Assembly (NCBI GenBank): GCA_900107365.1
Contig: FNPS01000003.1
Span: 310,001-374,000 of the forward strand
Source: Flavobacterium aquidurense
Lineage (GTDB): Bacteria; Bacteroidota; Bacteroidia; Flavobacteriales; Flavobacteriaceae
DNA length: 64,000 nt
Direction: 5' to 3'
Every line of letters begins with the position of its first letter. Within the stretch, counting starts at the first letter, position 1. Below, in pieces: positions 48,561 through 57,065 of the stretch. The translations under genes and the position numbers were made by a program. Below the pieces are notes generated by a model. The model ran no database searches, had not been told where the DNA came from, and was given only the letters and a program-made list of their open reading frames with translations.

Positions 48561-49619
48561 TTACTTTCGAGAATCCAGTAACTCATGATATTTATTCGCA
48601 ACAATCTTCATATTAAGATCATAATTCGCATTCTCTTCCACAAATTTTCGATTCTCTAAGATAGCATTATTTCGGGATTCAGTATTTTCAAAAGACCAAA
48701 TCAATTCCTCTGCCAGCATTTCGACATCATCAATTGTAATTAATTGTCCGTTTTCACGATGTCTAATCCAGCTTTGATTTCCAGCGATATCAGAAACTAC
48801 AGGATAACAACTACAAGCCATTGCCTCAAACAAAGAGGCCGAGACGCCCTCAGTAATAGGCATGCTGATGTAAATGTTGGATTGCTGTAATAATTTAGGA
48901 AGTTCTGTATTCGGAATTCTGCCTGTAAAAATCACTTTATTTTCGATTTGTAATTTTTTTGCCAAATCTTTCAAATAAAATAAGCGAGTTCCATCTCCCA
49001 CAATGGTCAATGAAAAATCAATCCCTCTTTGGTTTAAAATAGAAAATGCCAGTAAAATAGAATCATGACGATATTCCGGTTGTAAAGATCGCGTTACAAT
49101 GGCCTCAATTTTATTTGAATTATTAATAGAAGGAGTAAAAAGTGTCAAATCAATTCCTTTTGGGATAACCAAAACTTTACTCATGTCAACACCAATCGCT
49201 TTCATAGAAATAGTCATAACAGGTCCCCAGGCGTGAATTAAATCGGATTTTTTGAAAGCGTGTTTCTGAATGATTTTTTTAAATGGTAATAAAACAGAAC
49301 CTTCCGGCCATAAATCAGTTCGTCCTTGTTGTGCAATAGCAATCGGATGCATTCCAGAAATTGCGGCAAGAAAACCGTAGCTGGTGGTTCTCTCGGCAAT
49401 AATCATGTCCGGTTTTTCGCGTCTAATTGTTTTTCGAATAGAAATAGGAGAGAAGCAGTATTCTAAAATACGTTTGAATCGGTTGCCTTTTGAAGTATTT
49501 GGTGTTTGAAGTTCCCAAGTGCAAATTTCAAAATCGCCAAATTCCTTCAAACCTTTCATCCACGTAATAGCGTCCGCACGATACGATTCTCCCAGAAAAA
49601 GTATTTTCCTTTTTTTCAT
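48561..49619 (-). CDS. Glycosyltransferase family 4
   Basis: 352 residues with a GT-B fold. The N-terminal acceptor domain begins KKRKILFLGESYRADAI. The donor domain has VIPKGIDLTLF, IEAIVTRSLQPEYRHDSIL, LTIVGDGTRL and the E-x7-E-like PITEGVSASLFEAMACSCYPV. It probably transfers a sugar in surface polysaccharide or glycolipid synthesis; donor and acceptor are unknown. No other polysaccharide genes flank it, so it is an isolated enzyme. Confidence 0.9.
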   Translation of the reverse strand: MKKRKILFLGESYRADAITWMKGLKEFGDFEICTWELQTPNTSKGNRFKRILEYCFSPISIRKTIRREKPDMIIAERTTSYGFLAAISGMHPIAIAQQGRTDLWPEGSVLLPFKKIIQKHAFKKSDLIHAWGPVMTISMKAIGVDMSKVLVIPKGIDLTLFTPSINNSNKIEAIVTRSLQPEYRHDSILLAFSILNQRGIDFSLTIVGDGTRLFYLKDLAKKLQIENKVIFTGRIPNTELPKLLQQSNIYISMPITEGVSASLFEAMACSCYPVVSDIAGNQSWIRHRENGQLITIDDVEMLAEELIWSFENTESRNNAILENRKFVEENANYDLNMKIVANKYHELLDSRK

Positions 49620-49657
49620 TCGGTAAACTTAGTAACTATTTGTGAAGCTATTTATAT

Positions 49658-49715
49658 TTTTCCGCCACGAATTCACGAATTATTTTAAGCTAATTCGTGA
49701 ATTCGTGGCGGAAAA
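49658..49715. repeat. Perfect 25-bp inverted repeat (CACGAATT octads)
   Basis: Arms at 49658-49682 and 49691-49715 are exact complements with an 8-nt loop. Each arm contains two consecutive CACGAATT octads (or complement). This is the longest perfect stem in the window. No T-run follows on either side. Confidence 0.9.
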
Positions 49716-49729
49716 TAGGTAGGGATTGG

Positions 49730-50407
49730 TTAAAACTCATCTGTATCTAAAGCACGATTGATGAATTCGTTTAAAGGTTTTAGCGCAATTAATTTCTTGC
49801 TCATTTTGGCAACAAAACCTTTTTGAGTTACTTCGCTAATATCATATTTTTGAGTTGCCGTAAAGCTTTTTAATTTTAAAAATTCAATAGCCGGATGGTC
49901 TTTTTCATAACCTCTCGGTGGATTTTTAAGTGAATTGGTTTCGTTTATATCTAAACTTCCAAATTCTTTTTTGAAGTTTTTATCAGCCAAAATAGCTTCT
50001 AAATCATCATGAAAAAAGGCAATTTCTTTTCGTACTTTTTTCAAGTCTTCCGCTTCGGGCGAATAAAATCCACCAGCAATAAAACTCGCACCTTTTTCAA
50101 TATGGACATAGTATCCCGCCCTGTTAGCCCCTTTTGCGCCGGTAGACATCCAAACTCCCAAATGCGCTTTATAGGGAGATTTGTCTTTAGAGAATCGAAT
50201 GTCACGATTGATTCGGAATGTACAGTTTTTAACCTCCAATAATTCCAAAGAAGGATCAAGCGGTTTCATTACATCCAGAAAATCACTAACCAATTGATGA
50301 TAATCTTTTTTGAAAATCTCGTATCGTTTTTTATTGTCCTGAAACCAATCTCTATTGTTGTTCTTTTTTAAATCGTCTAAAAATTGCAATGATTCTTTCG
50401 TTAGCAT
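49730..50407 (-). CDS. DUF2461 family protein
   Basis: 225 residues of the DUF2461/TIGR02453 family: FLDDLKKNNNRDWFQDNKKRYE, FRINRDIRFSKDKSPYKAHLGVWM, GYYVHIEKGASFIAGGFYSPEAEDLKKVRKEI and LKNPPRGYEKDHPAIEFLKLKSF. These cytosolic proteins are widespread and lack an established function. It starts 9 bases after the rhodanese-thioredoxin gene, so the two are probably one operon. Confidence 0.92.
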   Translation of the reverse strand: MLTKESLQFLDDLKKNNNRDWFQDNKKRYEIFKKDYHQLVSDFLDVMKPLDPSLELLEVKNCTFRINRDIRFSKDKSPYKAHLGVWMSTGAKGANRAGYYVHIEKGASFIAGGFYSPEAEDLKKVRKEIAFFHDDLEAILADKNFKKEFGSLDINETNSLKNPPRGYEKDHPAIEFLKLKSFTATQKYDISEVTQKGFVAKMSKKLIALKPLNEFINRALDTDEF

Positions 50408-50416
50408 ATTTAGTTT

Positions 50417-51115
50417 TTATTGCAGTTGTTCTTTTAAGTTTTGTTCAGAAGTAAGGCCTATTATTTTCTTTTGAACTGCCTTATTCTCGTAAATCAAAAT
50501 AGTAGGAAGCGAAGTGATTTTCATCGTTGCTGCCAAAGATTTGTTTTTGTCCACATCAATTCGGATAATAACAACTTTGTCTGCCATTTCTTTTTGCATT
50601 TTCAGCATATATGGTTCCATTTGTTTGCAAGGTCCACACCATTCGGCATAAAAATCGACTAAAACTTTTTTGTCCGTATTTAATAAATCATTGAAATCAT
50701 TCATCGTCATTCCGACCTGAGCTTTCGATGGATTCGATAATCCTTCTTCGCTCCAGTTTAAGAATCCGCCGTCTAGTTCATAAATTGTGGTAAAACCAAG
50801 TTCCTGAAGTTTTGCCGCTGCTTTTTTACTTCTTCCTCCGCTTAAACAATAAACGAAAACAGGTTTTGATTTATCATAAGATTCGGCTTTAGCTGTAAAA
50901 TCATCACTATTCCAGTTTACGTTTACTGCATTGTCAATATGTTCCGATCCAAATTCTTCGGGAGTTCTAACGTCTAAAATTTGAGGATTTTCAGTTGTCT
51001 TAATTTTTTCTGCAAATTCTTTCGGCGCAATAGATTCAAAAGGTTTTGCTTTTTGGTCGTTGCAAGAGAACAATAGAATCGAAGTTATAAGCAATAAAAT
51101 TTTGGGGAATTTCAT
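50417..51115 (-). CDS. Periplasmic rhodanese-thioredoxin fusion lipoprotein
   Basis: 232 residues from the ATG at 51115. An upstream in-frame extension to 51175 would bury the signal peptide and was rejected. Lipoprotein signal MKFPKILLLITSILLFSC. Rhodanese domain (about 25-125): ILDVRTPEEFGSEHIDNAVNV and active loop YCLSGGRSKKAA, with the catalytic cysteine in YCL. Thioredoxin domain (about 130-232): VDFYAEWCGPCKQM with the redox CGPC, and cis-proline in ITSLPTI. The fusion suggests sulphane-sulphur transfer coupled to disulphide reduction in the periplasm. Confidence 0.92.
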   Translation of the reverse strand: MKFPKILLLITSILLFSCNDQKAKPFESIAPKEFAEKIKTTENPQILDVRTPEEFGSEHIDNAVNVNWNSDDFTAKAESYDKSKPVFVYCLSGGRSKKAAAKLQELGFTTIYELDGGFLNWSEEGLSNPSKAQVGMTMNDFNDLLNTDKKVLVDFYAEWCGPCKQMEPYMLKMQKEMADKVVIIRIDVDKNKSLAATMKITSLPTILIYENKAVQKKIIGLTSEQNLKEQLQ

Positions 51116-51233
51116 GATATTTAATTTTAAAAATAAAGTATTGCTAAAGTAATGATTTTTCAATTTTGATTTCATAACAGAATGGTAAAATCAATTTAGA
51201 GATGAGGCTTGCAGTTTCAAACGTCATGCTTGG

Positions 51234-51279
51234 AAACCTGAAACTTGAAACCTGAAACTTGAAACTTGAAACCTGAAAC
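51234..51279. repeat. Six tandem heptads AAACCTG/AAACTTG
   Basis: Exactly six 7-base units in the order C, T, C, T, T, C (AAACCTG = C, AAACTTG = T), then AAAC. It ends 6 bases before the recF stop codon, and the same words form the inverted repeats at 23779, 36278 and 62021. Confidence 0.9.
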
Positions 51280-51284
51280 AAAAA

Positions 51285-52364
51285 CTACAAATTGAATATC
51301 TTATAACTCTGATGCGTAGATTTTACAATTGCTTCGGTACGCTCCGGATGTGTGTCTGAAATAAAAAGCTGGCCGAAAGTTTCGCTATTTACCATTTCGA
51401 TAATTTTCGAAACACGGGTTTCGTCCAGTTTGTCAAAAATATCATCAAAAAGCAAAAGTGGTTTTACCCCGCTTTGTTTCTTTAAAAATTCAAATTGAGC
51501 CAGTTTTAAAGCAATCAAAAAAGATTTCTGCTGCCCTTGAGAGCCAAATTTCTTTATTGGATAAGAATCGATTTCAAAAGATAAATCATCTTTATGGATT
51601 CCGACACTTGTATAATGAAGTGCCCGGTCTTTATTAATATTTTCCTGTAAAAGAGTTAACAAGTCTTTTTCATACAAATGGCTTTCATAAACCAATTGAA
51701 CGGTTTCTTCAGATCCTGTAATGGCCTGATGATGTACATTAAATATAGGTATAAACTGTTCCAGGAAATCTTTTCGTTTTTCAAAAATAGATTGTCCAAA
51801 ACTATTTAATTGCTCATTATATATAGATAAGGTATCATTGTCGAAGGTATGGTTGAGAGCAAAATACTTCAAAAGCGCATTTCGTTGCACAATTATTTTT
51901 TGATATTGAATAAGCTGATGCAGGTAAGTAGAATCTAATTGAGAAATCACGCTATCCATAAATTTACGGCGCGTCTCGCTTCCTTCTACAATTAAATCGC
52001 GATCTGCAGGCGAAATAATTACAAGCGGAATGAATCCGATATGATCTGAGAATTTGTCGTAAGCTTTACCGTTTCTTTTTAAGACCTTCTTTTGTCCTTT
52101 TTTTAAACTGCAGACAATTTGTTCTGTTCTGTCATTTTTTTCTAATTCGGCATCAATCACAAAAAACTCTTCTCCGTGTTTGATATTTTGAACCGCTAGC
52201 GGATTAAAATAGCTTTTCCCATAAGCCAAATGATAGATTGCATCGAGCACATTAGTTTTGCCAATGCCGTTTTTACCAACAAAACAATTGATCTTGTGGT
52301 CAAAATCAAAACTGACTTCGGAGAAATTTTTATAATTGAATAAAGAAATTTTGTTTAAATGCAT
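51285..52364 (-). CDS. recF: DNA replication and repair protein RecF
   Basis: 359-residue SMC-like ATPase that loads RecA at gaps with RecO and RecR. Walker [23 protein letters not shown], the conserved [42 protein letters not shown] (signature) and Walker [17 protein letters not shown] are all present. Start and length are normal. It is not beside dnaN/gyrB, as it is in some phyla. Confidence 0.96.
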   Translation of the reverse strand: MHLNKISLFNYKNFSEVSFDFDHKINCFVGKNGIGKTNVLDAIYHLAYGKSYFNPLAVQNIKHGEEFFVIDAELEKNDRTEQIVCSLKKGQKKVLKRNGKAYDKFSDHIGFIPLVIISPADRDLIVEGSETRRKFMDSVISQLDSTYLHQLIQYQKIIVQRNALLKYFALNHTFDNDTLSIYNEQLNSFGQSIFEKRKDFLEQFIPIFNVHHQAITGSEETVQLVYESHLYEKDLLTLLQENINKDRALHYTSVGIHKDDLSFEIDSYPIKKFGSQGQQKSFLIALKLAQFEFLKKQSGVKPLLLFDDIFDKLDETRVSKIIEMVNSETFGQLFISDTHPERTEAIVKSTHQSYKIFNL

Positions 52365-52753
52365 TTTTTAAGGAACTCTAAGGGTAAAATTTGAAGTTTT
52401 TATAGGCGAGATTTTGTTTTTTGCCACAGATTAAAAGATTTTAAAGGATTTTTTCTGCTAAATACTGTGAAAACCTTTTGCAATCTGTGAGAATCTGTGA
52501 AATCTGTGGCTAAAATTTGAGTATTAGCCTGGAAAATCTGCGTTTTGGAACATCAAAAAATTGAGGGTGCAAATTATCGAAAATTATTGATATAAAAGGC
52601 TTTTGGCGTGTTTCAAGATGAATTATTTTAGTGCTCAGAAGAAAGGACTTAGCATTCGGAAAAATATTTTTTTTAAAATAGTGATAAAATTGATTTTTTT
52701 TACCTCAGTTTCAATAAAAATTTTATTTTTGCCGTTCACTAAATTAATTTTAA
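52365..52753. repeat. Divergent gap with octad-word inverted repeat and TPR-gene promoter
   Basis: GCCACAGATT at 52423-52432 pairs with AATCTGTGGC at 52501-52510. Between them are AGATTAAA-type octads and three AATCTGTGA-like words. This matches the repeat at 34254-34334. TATTTTTG at 52724-52731 is a -7 element 22 bases before the TPR gene. Nothing else was seen in the 389 bases. Confidence 0.7.
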
Positions 52754-53533
52754 ATGGCTACTTACAATAAAAGAGGATATAAAGCACCAAAAGAGAAGGA
52801 AGTTAAAGAAGTAACTGAAGAAACACAGGTAATCATTGACGAAAAAGACAGTACAACTGCTGGAGTTTTTTCTAAATTAGATGAAACTGCTTCAAGAACT
52901 GAGGATTGGGTTGCTAAAAATCAAAAAATCATTATTGGTTTAGTTGCTGGTATTGCGGTTGCTACTATTGGATATTTGGCTTACCAAAAATTTATCGAAG
53001 CGCCTAAGCAAGATGAGGCTGCAAATGAAATGTTTGTTGCTCAACAAAATTTCCAAAAAGCTACAGACGGTGTTGCAAGTGATTCATTATATAAATTAGC
53101 ATTGAATGGATCTGAAGGTAAATTCGGATTTGTGAAAATTGCTGATGAATATTCTGGAACAGATGCTGGAAACTTAGCAAATTACTATGCTGGTATGGCT
53201 TATTTGAATACAGGTAAATTTGATGACGCTATTAAATACTTAGGTAACTTTAAATCTGATGATATGATTTTAAGTGCTTTGGCTAAAGGTGCTATCGGAG
53301 ATGCTTATTCTCAAAAAAATCAACAAAAAGAAGCTCTTGACTATTATGTAAAAGCGGCTGAATCAAATAAAAATGATTTTACAACGCCTCGTTTCTTATT
53401 AAAAGCAGGTAAAACGGCTTTGGCTTTAGGTCAAAAAGAAGACGCTTTGAAATATTTAACTGATATTAAAGAAAACTTCGATGCAACTCCGGAAGCAGCT
53501 TCTGTTGATGTATTGATTGGATTAGCACAATAA
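52754..53533 (+). CDS. TPR protein, YfgM-like
   Basis: 259 residues. A charged cytoplasmic N-terminus of about 55 residues precedes one membrane helix (about 58-79: IIIGLVAGIAVATIGYLAYQKF). Tetratricopeptide repeats fill the periplasmic part (NLANYYAGMAYLNTGKFDDAIKYL, ALAKGAIGDAYSQKNQQKEALDYY, PRFLLKAGKTALALGQKEDALKYL). This matches YfgM/TPR_21 proteins, which associate with the SecYEG translocon and periplasmic chaperones. It precedes ribH with no terminator, so read-through is possible. Confidence 0.87.
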   Translation: MATYNKRGYKAPKEKEVKEVTEETQVIIDEKDSTTAGVFSKLDETASRTEDWVAKNQKIIIGLVAGIAVATIGYLAYQKFIEAPKQDEAANEMFVAQQNFQKATDGVASDSLYKLALNGSEGKFGFVKIADEYSGTDAGNLANYYAGMAYLNTGKFDDAIKYLGNFKSDDMILSALAKGAIGDAYSQKNQQKEALDYYVKAAESNKNDFTTPRFLLKAGKTALALGQKEDALKYLTDIKENFDATPEAASVDVLIGLAQ

Positions 53534-53537
53534 AAAT

Positions 53538-53607
53538 TTTAGACTTTAGATTTAAGATTGTAGATTTGTAATTAAGAATTTAAATTCTGAAATCAAAAAT
53601 CTAAAAT
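53538..53607. repeat. Degenerate heptad array before ribH
   Basis: Ten 7-base units starting TTTAGAC and TTTAGAT and drifting to units ending in AT keep register from the end of the TPR gene nearly to the ribH start. Related to 30731-30758. Confidence 0.6.
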
Positions 53608-53614
53608 AGTACAG

Positions 53615-54187
53615 ATGGCTACCGAAAATAAAAATTTATCAGAATACGATAAAAACACGATCCCAAATGCGAAAGACTTTCGATTTGGGATTGTTGTTTC
53701 TGAATGGAACGAAACCATTACAGAAGGACTTTACAATGGCGCTTTTGATGCCTTAATTGATTGTGATGTTCCAGCACAGCAAATTATTCGCTGGAATGTA
53801 CCAGGAAGTTTTGAGCTGATCTATGGCGCAAAGAAAATGTTGCAAACACAAAATGTTGATGCGGTTATTGTAATTGGATGTGTAATCCAGGGAGAAACAA
53901 AACATTTTGACTTTGTATGCGAAGGTGTTACACAAGGAATTAAAGACCTAAATGTTCAAACAGATATTCCGGTTATTTTTTGTGTTTTGACAGATAATAA
54001 CATGCAACAATCAATTGATAGAAGTGGAGGAGTTCACGGAAACAAAGGAACTGAAGCGGCAATTGCAGCAATTAAGATGGCGTATATTCGTCAGCAGGCT
54101 TCGATGTCACATCCTTTTAACCAGCCTCTATTAGCTTCAGGTGCAATCCAAATTGAAGAAACACCAATAAAAATCGAGAACGAATAA
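53615..54187 (+). CDS. ribH: 6,7-dimethyl-8-ribityllumazine synthase
   Basis: 190 residues. Core motifs are FGIVVSEWNETITEGLYNGA, WNVPGSFELIYGAKKM, IVIGCVIQGETKHFDFVCEGV (catalytic His in TKHFD) and IPVIFCVLTDNNMQQSIDRSG. It forms lumazine from the RibB and pyrimidine products in riboflavin synthesis and usually assembles into a shell. It is longer than the usual 155-165 residues: about 20 extra N-terminal residues and a 25-residue C-terminal tail (ASMSHPFNQPLLASGAIQIE) after the expected end. Confidence 0.95.
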   Translation: MATENKNLSEYDKNTIPNAKDFRFGIVVSEWNETITEGLYNGAFDALIDCDVPAQQIIRWNVPGSFELIYGAKKMLQTQNVDAVIVIGCVIQGETKHFDFVCEGVTQGIKDLNVQTDIPVIFCVLTDNNMQQSIDRSGGVHGNKGTEAAIAAIKMAYIRQQASMSHPFNQPLLASGAIQIEETPIKIENE

Positions 54188-54211
54188 AACACAATTGTTT
54201 TAAAAAAAACT

Positions 54212-54247
54212 AAAACCTATACTGTGTAAAATAGTATAGGTTTTTTG
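54212..54247 (+). terminator. Terminator after ribH
   Basis: Perfect 12-bp stem (AAAACCTATACT and complement) with a 9-nt loop and T-run. Confidence 0.9.
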
Positions 54248-54292
54248 TTTTTTTTATGACAGTACTTATTCAAAAAGCCAATGGAAATTCAT

Positions 54293-54361
54293 TAAATTTG
54301 TACACCTTGGTTTAGATTTCAAATCAAATCTTAAATCGTTAATCTACAATCTAAAATTTTA
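54293..54361 (+). promoter_or_regulatory. mutL -7 element and heptad-repeat leader
   Basis: TAAATTTG (54293-54300) is a perfect -7 box. The following leader contains AATCTTA, AATCGTT, AATCTAC, AATCTAA and AATTTTA in exact 7-base register (54327-54361), ending at the mutL ATG (AATG). These words are the complement of the TTTAGAT family. Confidence 0.6.
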
Positions 54362-54362
54362 A

Positions 54363-56276
54363 ATGTCGAGTATAATTCAATTACTTCCTGATCACGTTGC
54401 TAATCAAATTGCTGCTGGAGAAGTGGTTCAAAGACCAGCTTCAGTCGTAAAAGAGCTTTTAGAAAATGCTGTTGATGCTGACGCAACCGACATTAAATTA
54501 ATTATTAAAGACGCCGGAAAATCATTAGTTCAGGTTATCGATAATGGTAAAGGAATGAGTGTGACCGATGCACGTTTGTGCTTTGAACGTCATGCTACTT
54601 CAAAAATCCGCCAGGCAGAAGATTTGTTTTCCTTATGTACAAAAGGTTTTCGCGGAGAGGCTTTGGCTTCTATTGCTGCGATTGCGCACATGGAAATGAA
54701 AACCAAGCAAGATCAGGAGGAACTGGGAACTCATATTATAATCGAAGGGAGTAAATTTGTTTCGCAAGAAGTGGCCGTTTTGCCAAAAGGAACTTCATTT
54801 GCGGTTAAAAATCTGTTTTTTAATATTCCTGCCCGTCGTAACTTCTTAAAATCAGATACAGTTGAATTTCGTCATGTTATGGATGAATTTCAGCGTGTAG
54901 CTTTGGCGCATCCAAATATTCATTTTACATTTTATCATAACGGTAGCGAAATGTACAATTTACCCGCTGCTGGTTATCGCCAGCGCGTTGTTGGAATTTT
55001 CTCCGGAAAAACCAATGAAAAATTAGTTCCGGTTAATGAAGATACCGAGATTATCAATGTTCAGGGATTTGTTTGCAAGCCTGAATTTGCCAAGAAAAAT
55101 AGAGGAGAACAATTCTTTTTTGTAAACGATCGTTTCATCAAAAGCGGTTACTTGCATCACGCGGTAATAGCGGCTTATGACGGACTTTTAAAAGACGGTT
55201 CGCAACCGAGTTATTTCCTATATCTGCAAGTTCCGCCAAACACTATTGATATCAATATCCACCCAACTAAAACGGAGATTAAGTTTGATGATGAACAAGC
55301 TTTGTATGCTATTTTAAGAGCTTCTATAAAACATAGTTTAGGGCAGTTTAATGTAGCTCCGGTTTTAGATTTTGATCGAGATGCCAATTTAGATACGCCA
55401 TACCATTATAAAGATTTAGAGGCTGAAACACCTACAATTCAGGTTGATGGTACTTTTAATCCGTTTACGGATGATAAAACGAATCAGCATTATACAAAAT
55501 CGGGTTCTTCTGGATCTGGATCTTCTTCTGGTTCCAGTTTTAGTTCAGGATCAAATTCTTATTCCGGATATTCAAAAAGAGTAGAGCCAACCACAAGTTG
55601 GGAAAGTTTGTATGTAGGTTTGGATACCGAAAGTATCGAAAGCTCGCCTTTTAATTTTGAAAATGAAGAAGTAACTTCGTCTCTATTTAATGATGATGAG
55701 GTTGAAACAGCAAGTCAGAAAACGTATCAAATTCATAAAAAATATATTGTTTCGCCAATAAAATCAGGAATGGTTATCGTTGATCAGCAACGGGCTCACC
55801 AACGTGTTTTATACGAACAATTTTTACTAAATATGACGGTAAATCAAGCTTCGAGTCAACAATTATTATTTCCTTTGAATTTGTTTTATTCTTCAGATGA
55901 AATGACATTGATTGAAGAATTGAAACCTTCATTAGAAACAACAGGTTTTGTTTTTGAAGATGCACAGACCGATCATATAGTAATTTCAGGAATTCCTGTA
56001 AACATTACAGAAAGCGAAGTTTCCTTAGTAATCGAACAATTATTAAGTGATTTGCAAGACGGAATTCCGGCGAGTAGTTACAGTCAGAATGATACTATTG
56101 CTAAATCAATGGCTAAAAGTTTAGCGGTTAAAACAGGATCTTATTTAACCGAAAAAGAACAAGATAATTTGGTAAACGGATTGTTTGCCTGTAAAGATCC
56201 AAATATTTCACCTTTTCAAAAACCTACTTTCATCACAATGCGTGTTGAAGATATAGATAAAAAGTTTGCCATATGA
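54363..56276 (+). CDS. mutL: DNA mismatch repair protein MutL
   Basis: 637 residues. GHKL ATPase motifs: ELLENAVDADATDI (Glu34, Asn35), DNGKGM and TKGFRGEALASIAAI. A Gly/Ser-rich linker (about 380-402) leads to the C-terminal dimerisation domain. The endonuclease motif of self-nicking MutL proteins (D-Q-H-A-x-x-E-x4-E) appears here as DQQRAHQRVLYE (starting near 474), with three changes. The usual C-terminal C-P-H-G-R-P reads SPFQKPT. It may therefore not nick DNA itself, or may use other residues. It overlaps the next gene by 4 bases (ATGA). Confidence 0.96.
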   Translation: MSSIIQLLPDHVANQIAAGEVVQRPASVVKELLENAVDADATDIKLIIKDAGKSLVQVIDNGKGMSVTDARLCFERHATSKIRQAEDLFSLCTKGFRGEALASIAAIAHMEMKTKQDQEELGTHIIIEGSKFVSQEVAVLPKGTSFAVKNLFFNIPARRNFLKSDTVEFRHVMDEFQRVALAHPNIHFTFYHNGSEMYNLPAAGYRQRVVGIFSGKTNEKLVPVNEDTEIINVQGFVCKPEFAKKNRGEQFFFVNDRFIKSGYLHHAVIAAYDGLLKDGSQPSYFLYLQVPPNTIDINIHPTKTEIKFDDEQALYAILRASIKHSLGQFNVAPVLDFDRDANLDTPYHYKDLEAETPTIQVDGTFNPFTDDKTNQHYTKSGSSGSGSSSGSSFSSGSNSYSGYSKRVEPTTSWESLYVGLDTESIESSPFNFENEEVTSSLFNDDEVETASQKTYQIHKKYIVSPIKSGMVIVDQQRAHQRVLYEQFLLNMTVNQASSQQLLFPLNLFYSSDEMTLIEELKPSLETTGFVFEDAQTDHIVISGIPVNITESEVSLVIEQLLSDLQDGIPASSYSQNDTIAKSMAKSLAVKTGSYLTEKEQDNLVNGLFACKDPNISPFQKPTFITMRVEDIDKKFAI

Positions 56277-57022
56277 TGAACATGACTCCAGTTGTAAAAC
56301 AACTATTAATAATCAATATTATCTTTTTTATTGGTTCACAGCTTGTGCCGGTTTCTTACGAATATTTAGCAATGTTTTTTCCTGAAAATCCTCATTTTGG
56401 AGCTTGGCAGCCTATAACCCATATGTTTATGCATGGTGGTATTATGCATATTGCTTTTAATATGTTTGCCATGGTTTCTTTTGGATCTGCTCTTGAACAT
56501 TTTTGGGGCGGTAAAAAATTCTTGTTTTTTTATATTTCCTGTGGTTTGGGTTCAGCACTGTTGCATACAGCCGTGAATTATTATTCTTTTCAGGATACTT
56601 TAAGCACTTTAACGGCCAATGGTTTTCAAAAAGAGGAAATTTTGAAACTTTTAAGTGAAGGTAAAATAGATACAAGATGGCAGGATTTAGTTTCTGTTTC
56701 ACAATTTAGTGCTTTTACTGATGCGTATATGGGAACAGTTGTGGGTGCTTCAGGAGCTATTTATGGTTTGCTTACTGCTTTTGCTTTTATGTTTCCTAAT
56801 GCTGAATTAGGTATAATGTTTATCCCAATTCCAGTTAAGGCCAAATATTTTGTTCCGGGAATTTTAGCAATAGATTTGTTTCTAGGATTTAGAGGAAGTT
56901 CTCTATTTGGAAGTGGAGGTACCGGAATTGCCCATTTTGCACATATTGGAGGAGCTCTAACTGGTTTTTTAATTATGTGGTACTGGAAAAAAAATCAGTT
57001 TAATAGTAATCGTTGGAATTAA
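56273..57022 (+). CDS. Rhomboid intramembrane serine protease (first copy)
   Basis: 249 residues, six membrane segments. The catalytic dyad is Ser160 in GASGAIYG and His224 in HFAHIGGAL. The conserved HMFMHGGIMHIAFNM gives the oxyanion/N-loop region. A soluble loop between TM segments (about 105-145) is longer than in E. coli GlpG. It may start at this ATG or the next one. It is translationally coupled to mutL and followed by a second rhomboid. Substrates are unknown. Confidence 0.93.
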   Translation: MMNMTPVVKQLLIINIIFFIGSQLVPVSYEYLAMFFPENPHFGAWQPITHMFMHGGIMHIAFNMFAMVSFGSALEHFWGGKKFLFFYISCGLGSALLHTAVNYYSFQDTLSTLTANGFQKEEILKLLSEGKIDTRWQDLVSVSQFSAFTDAYMGTVVGASGAIYGLLTAFAFMFPNAELGIMFIPIPVKAKYFVPGILAIDLFLGFRGSSLFGSGGTGIAHFAHIGGALTGFLIMWYWKKNQFNSNRWN

Positions 57023-57065
57023 TTTTTAACTTTAATATCGGAAACTAAAAAACAAAGGAAACTTT

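Noticed and set aside
51234..51279. Possible CRISPR array
   Set aside because: Units are only seven bases with no spacers and no cas genes nearby; it is a simple tandem repeat.
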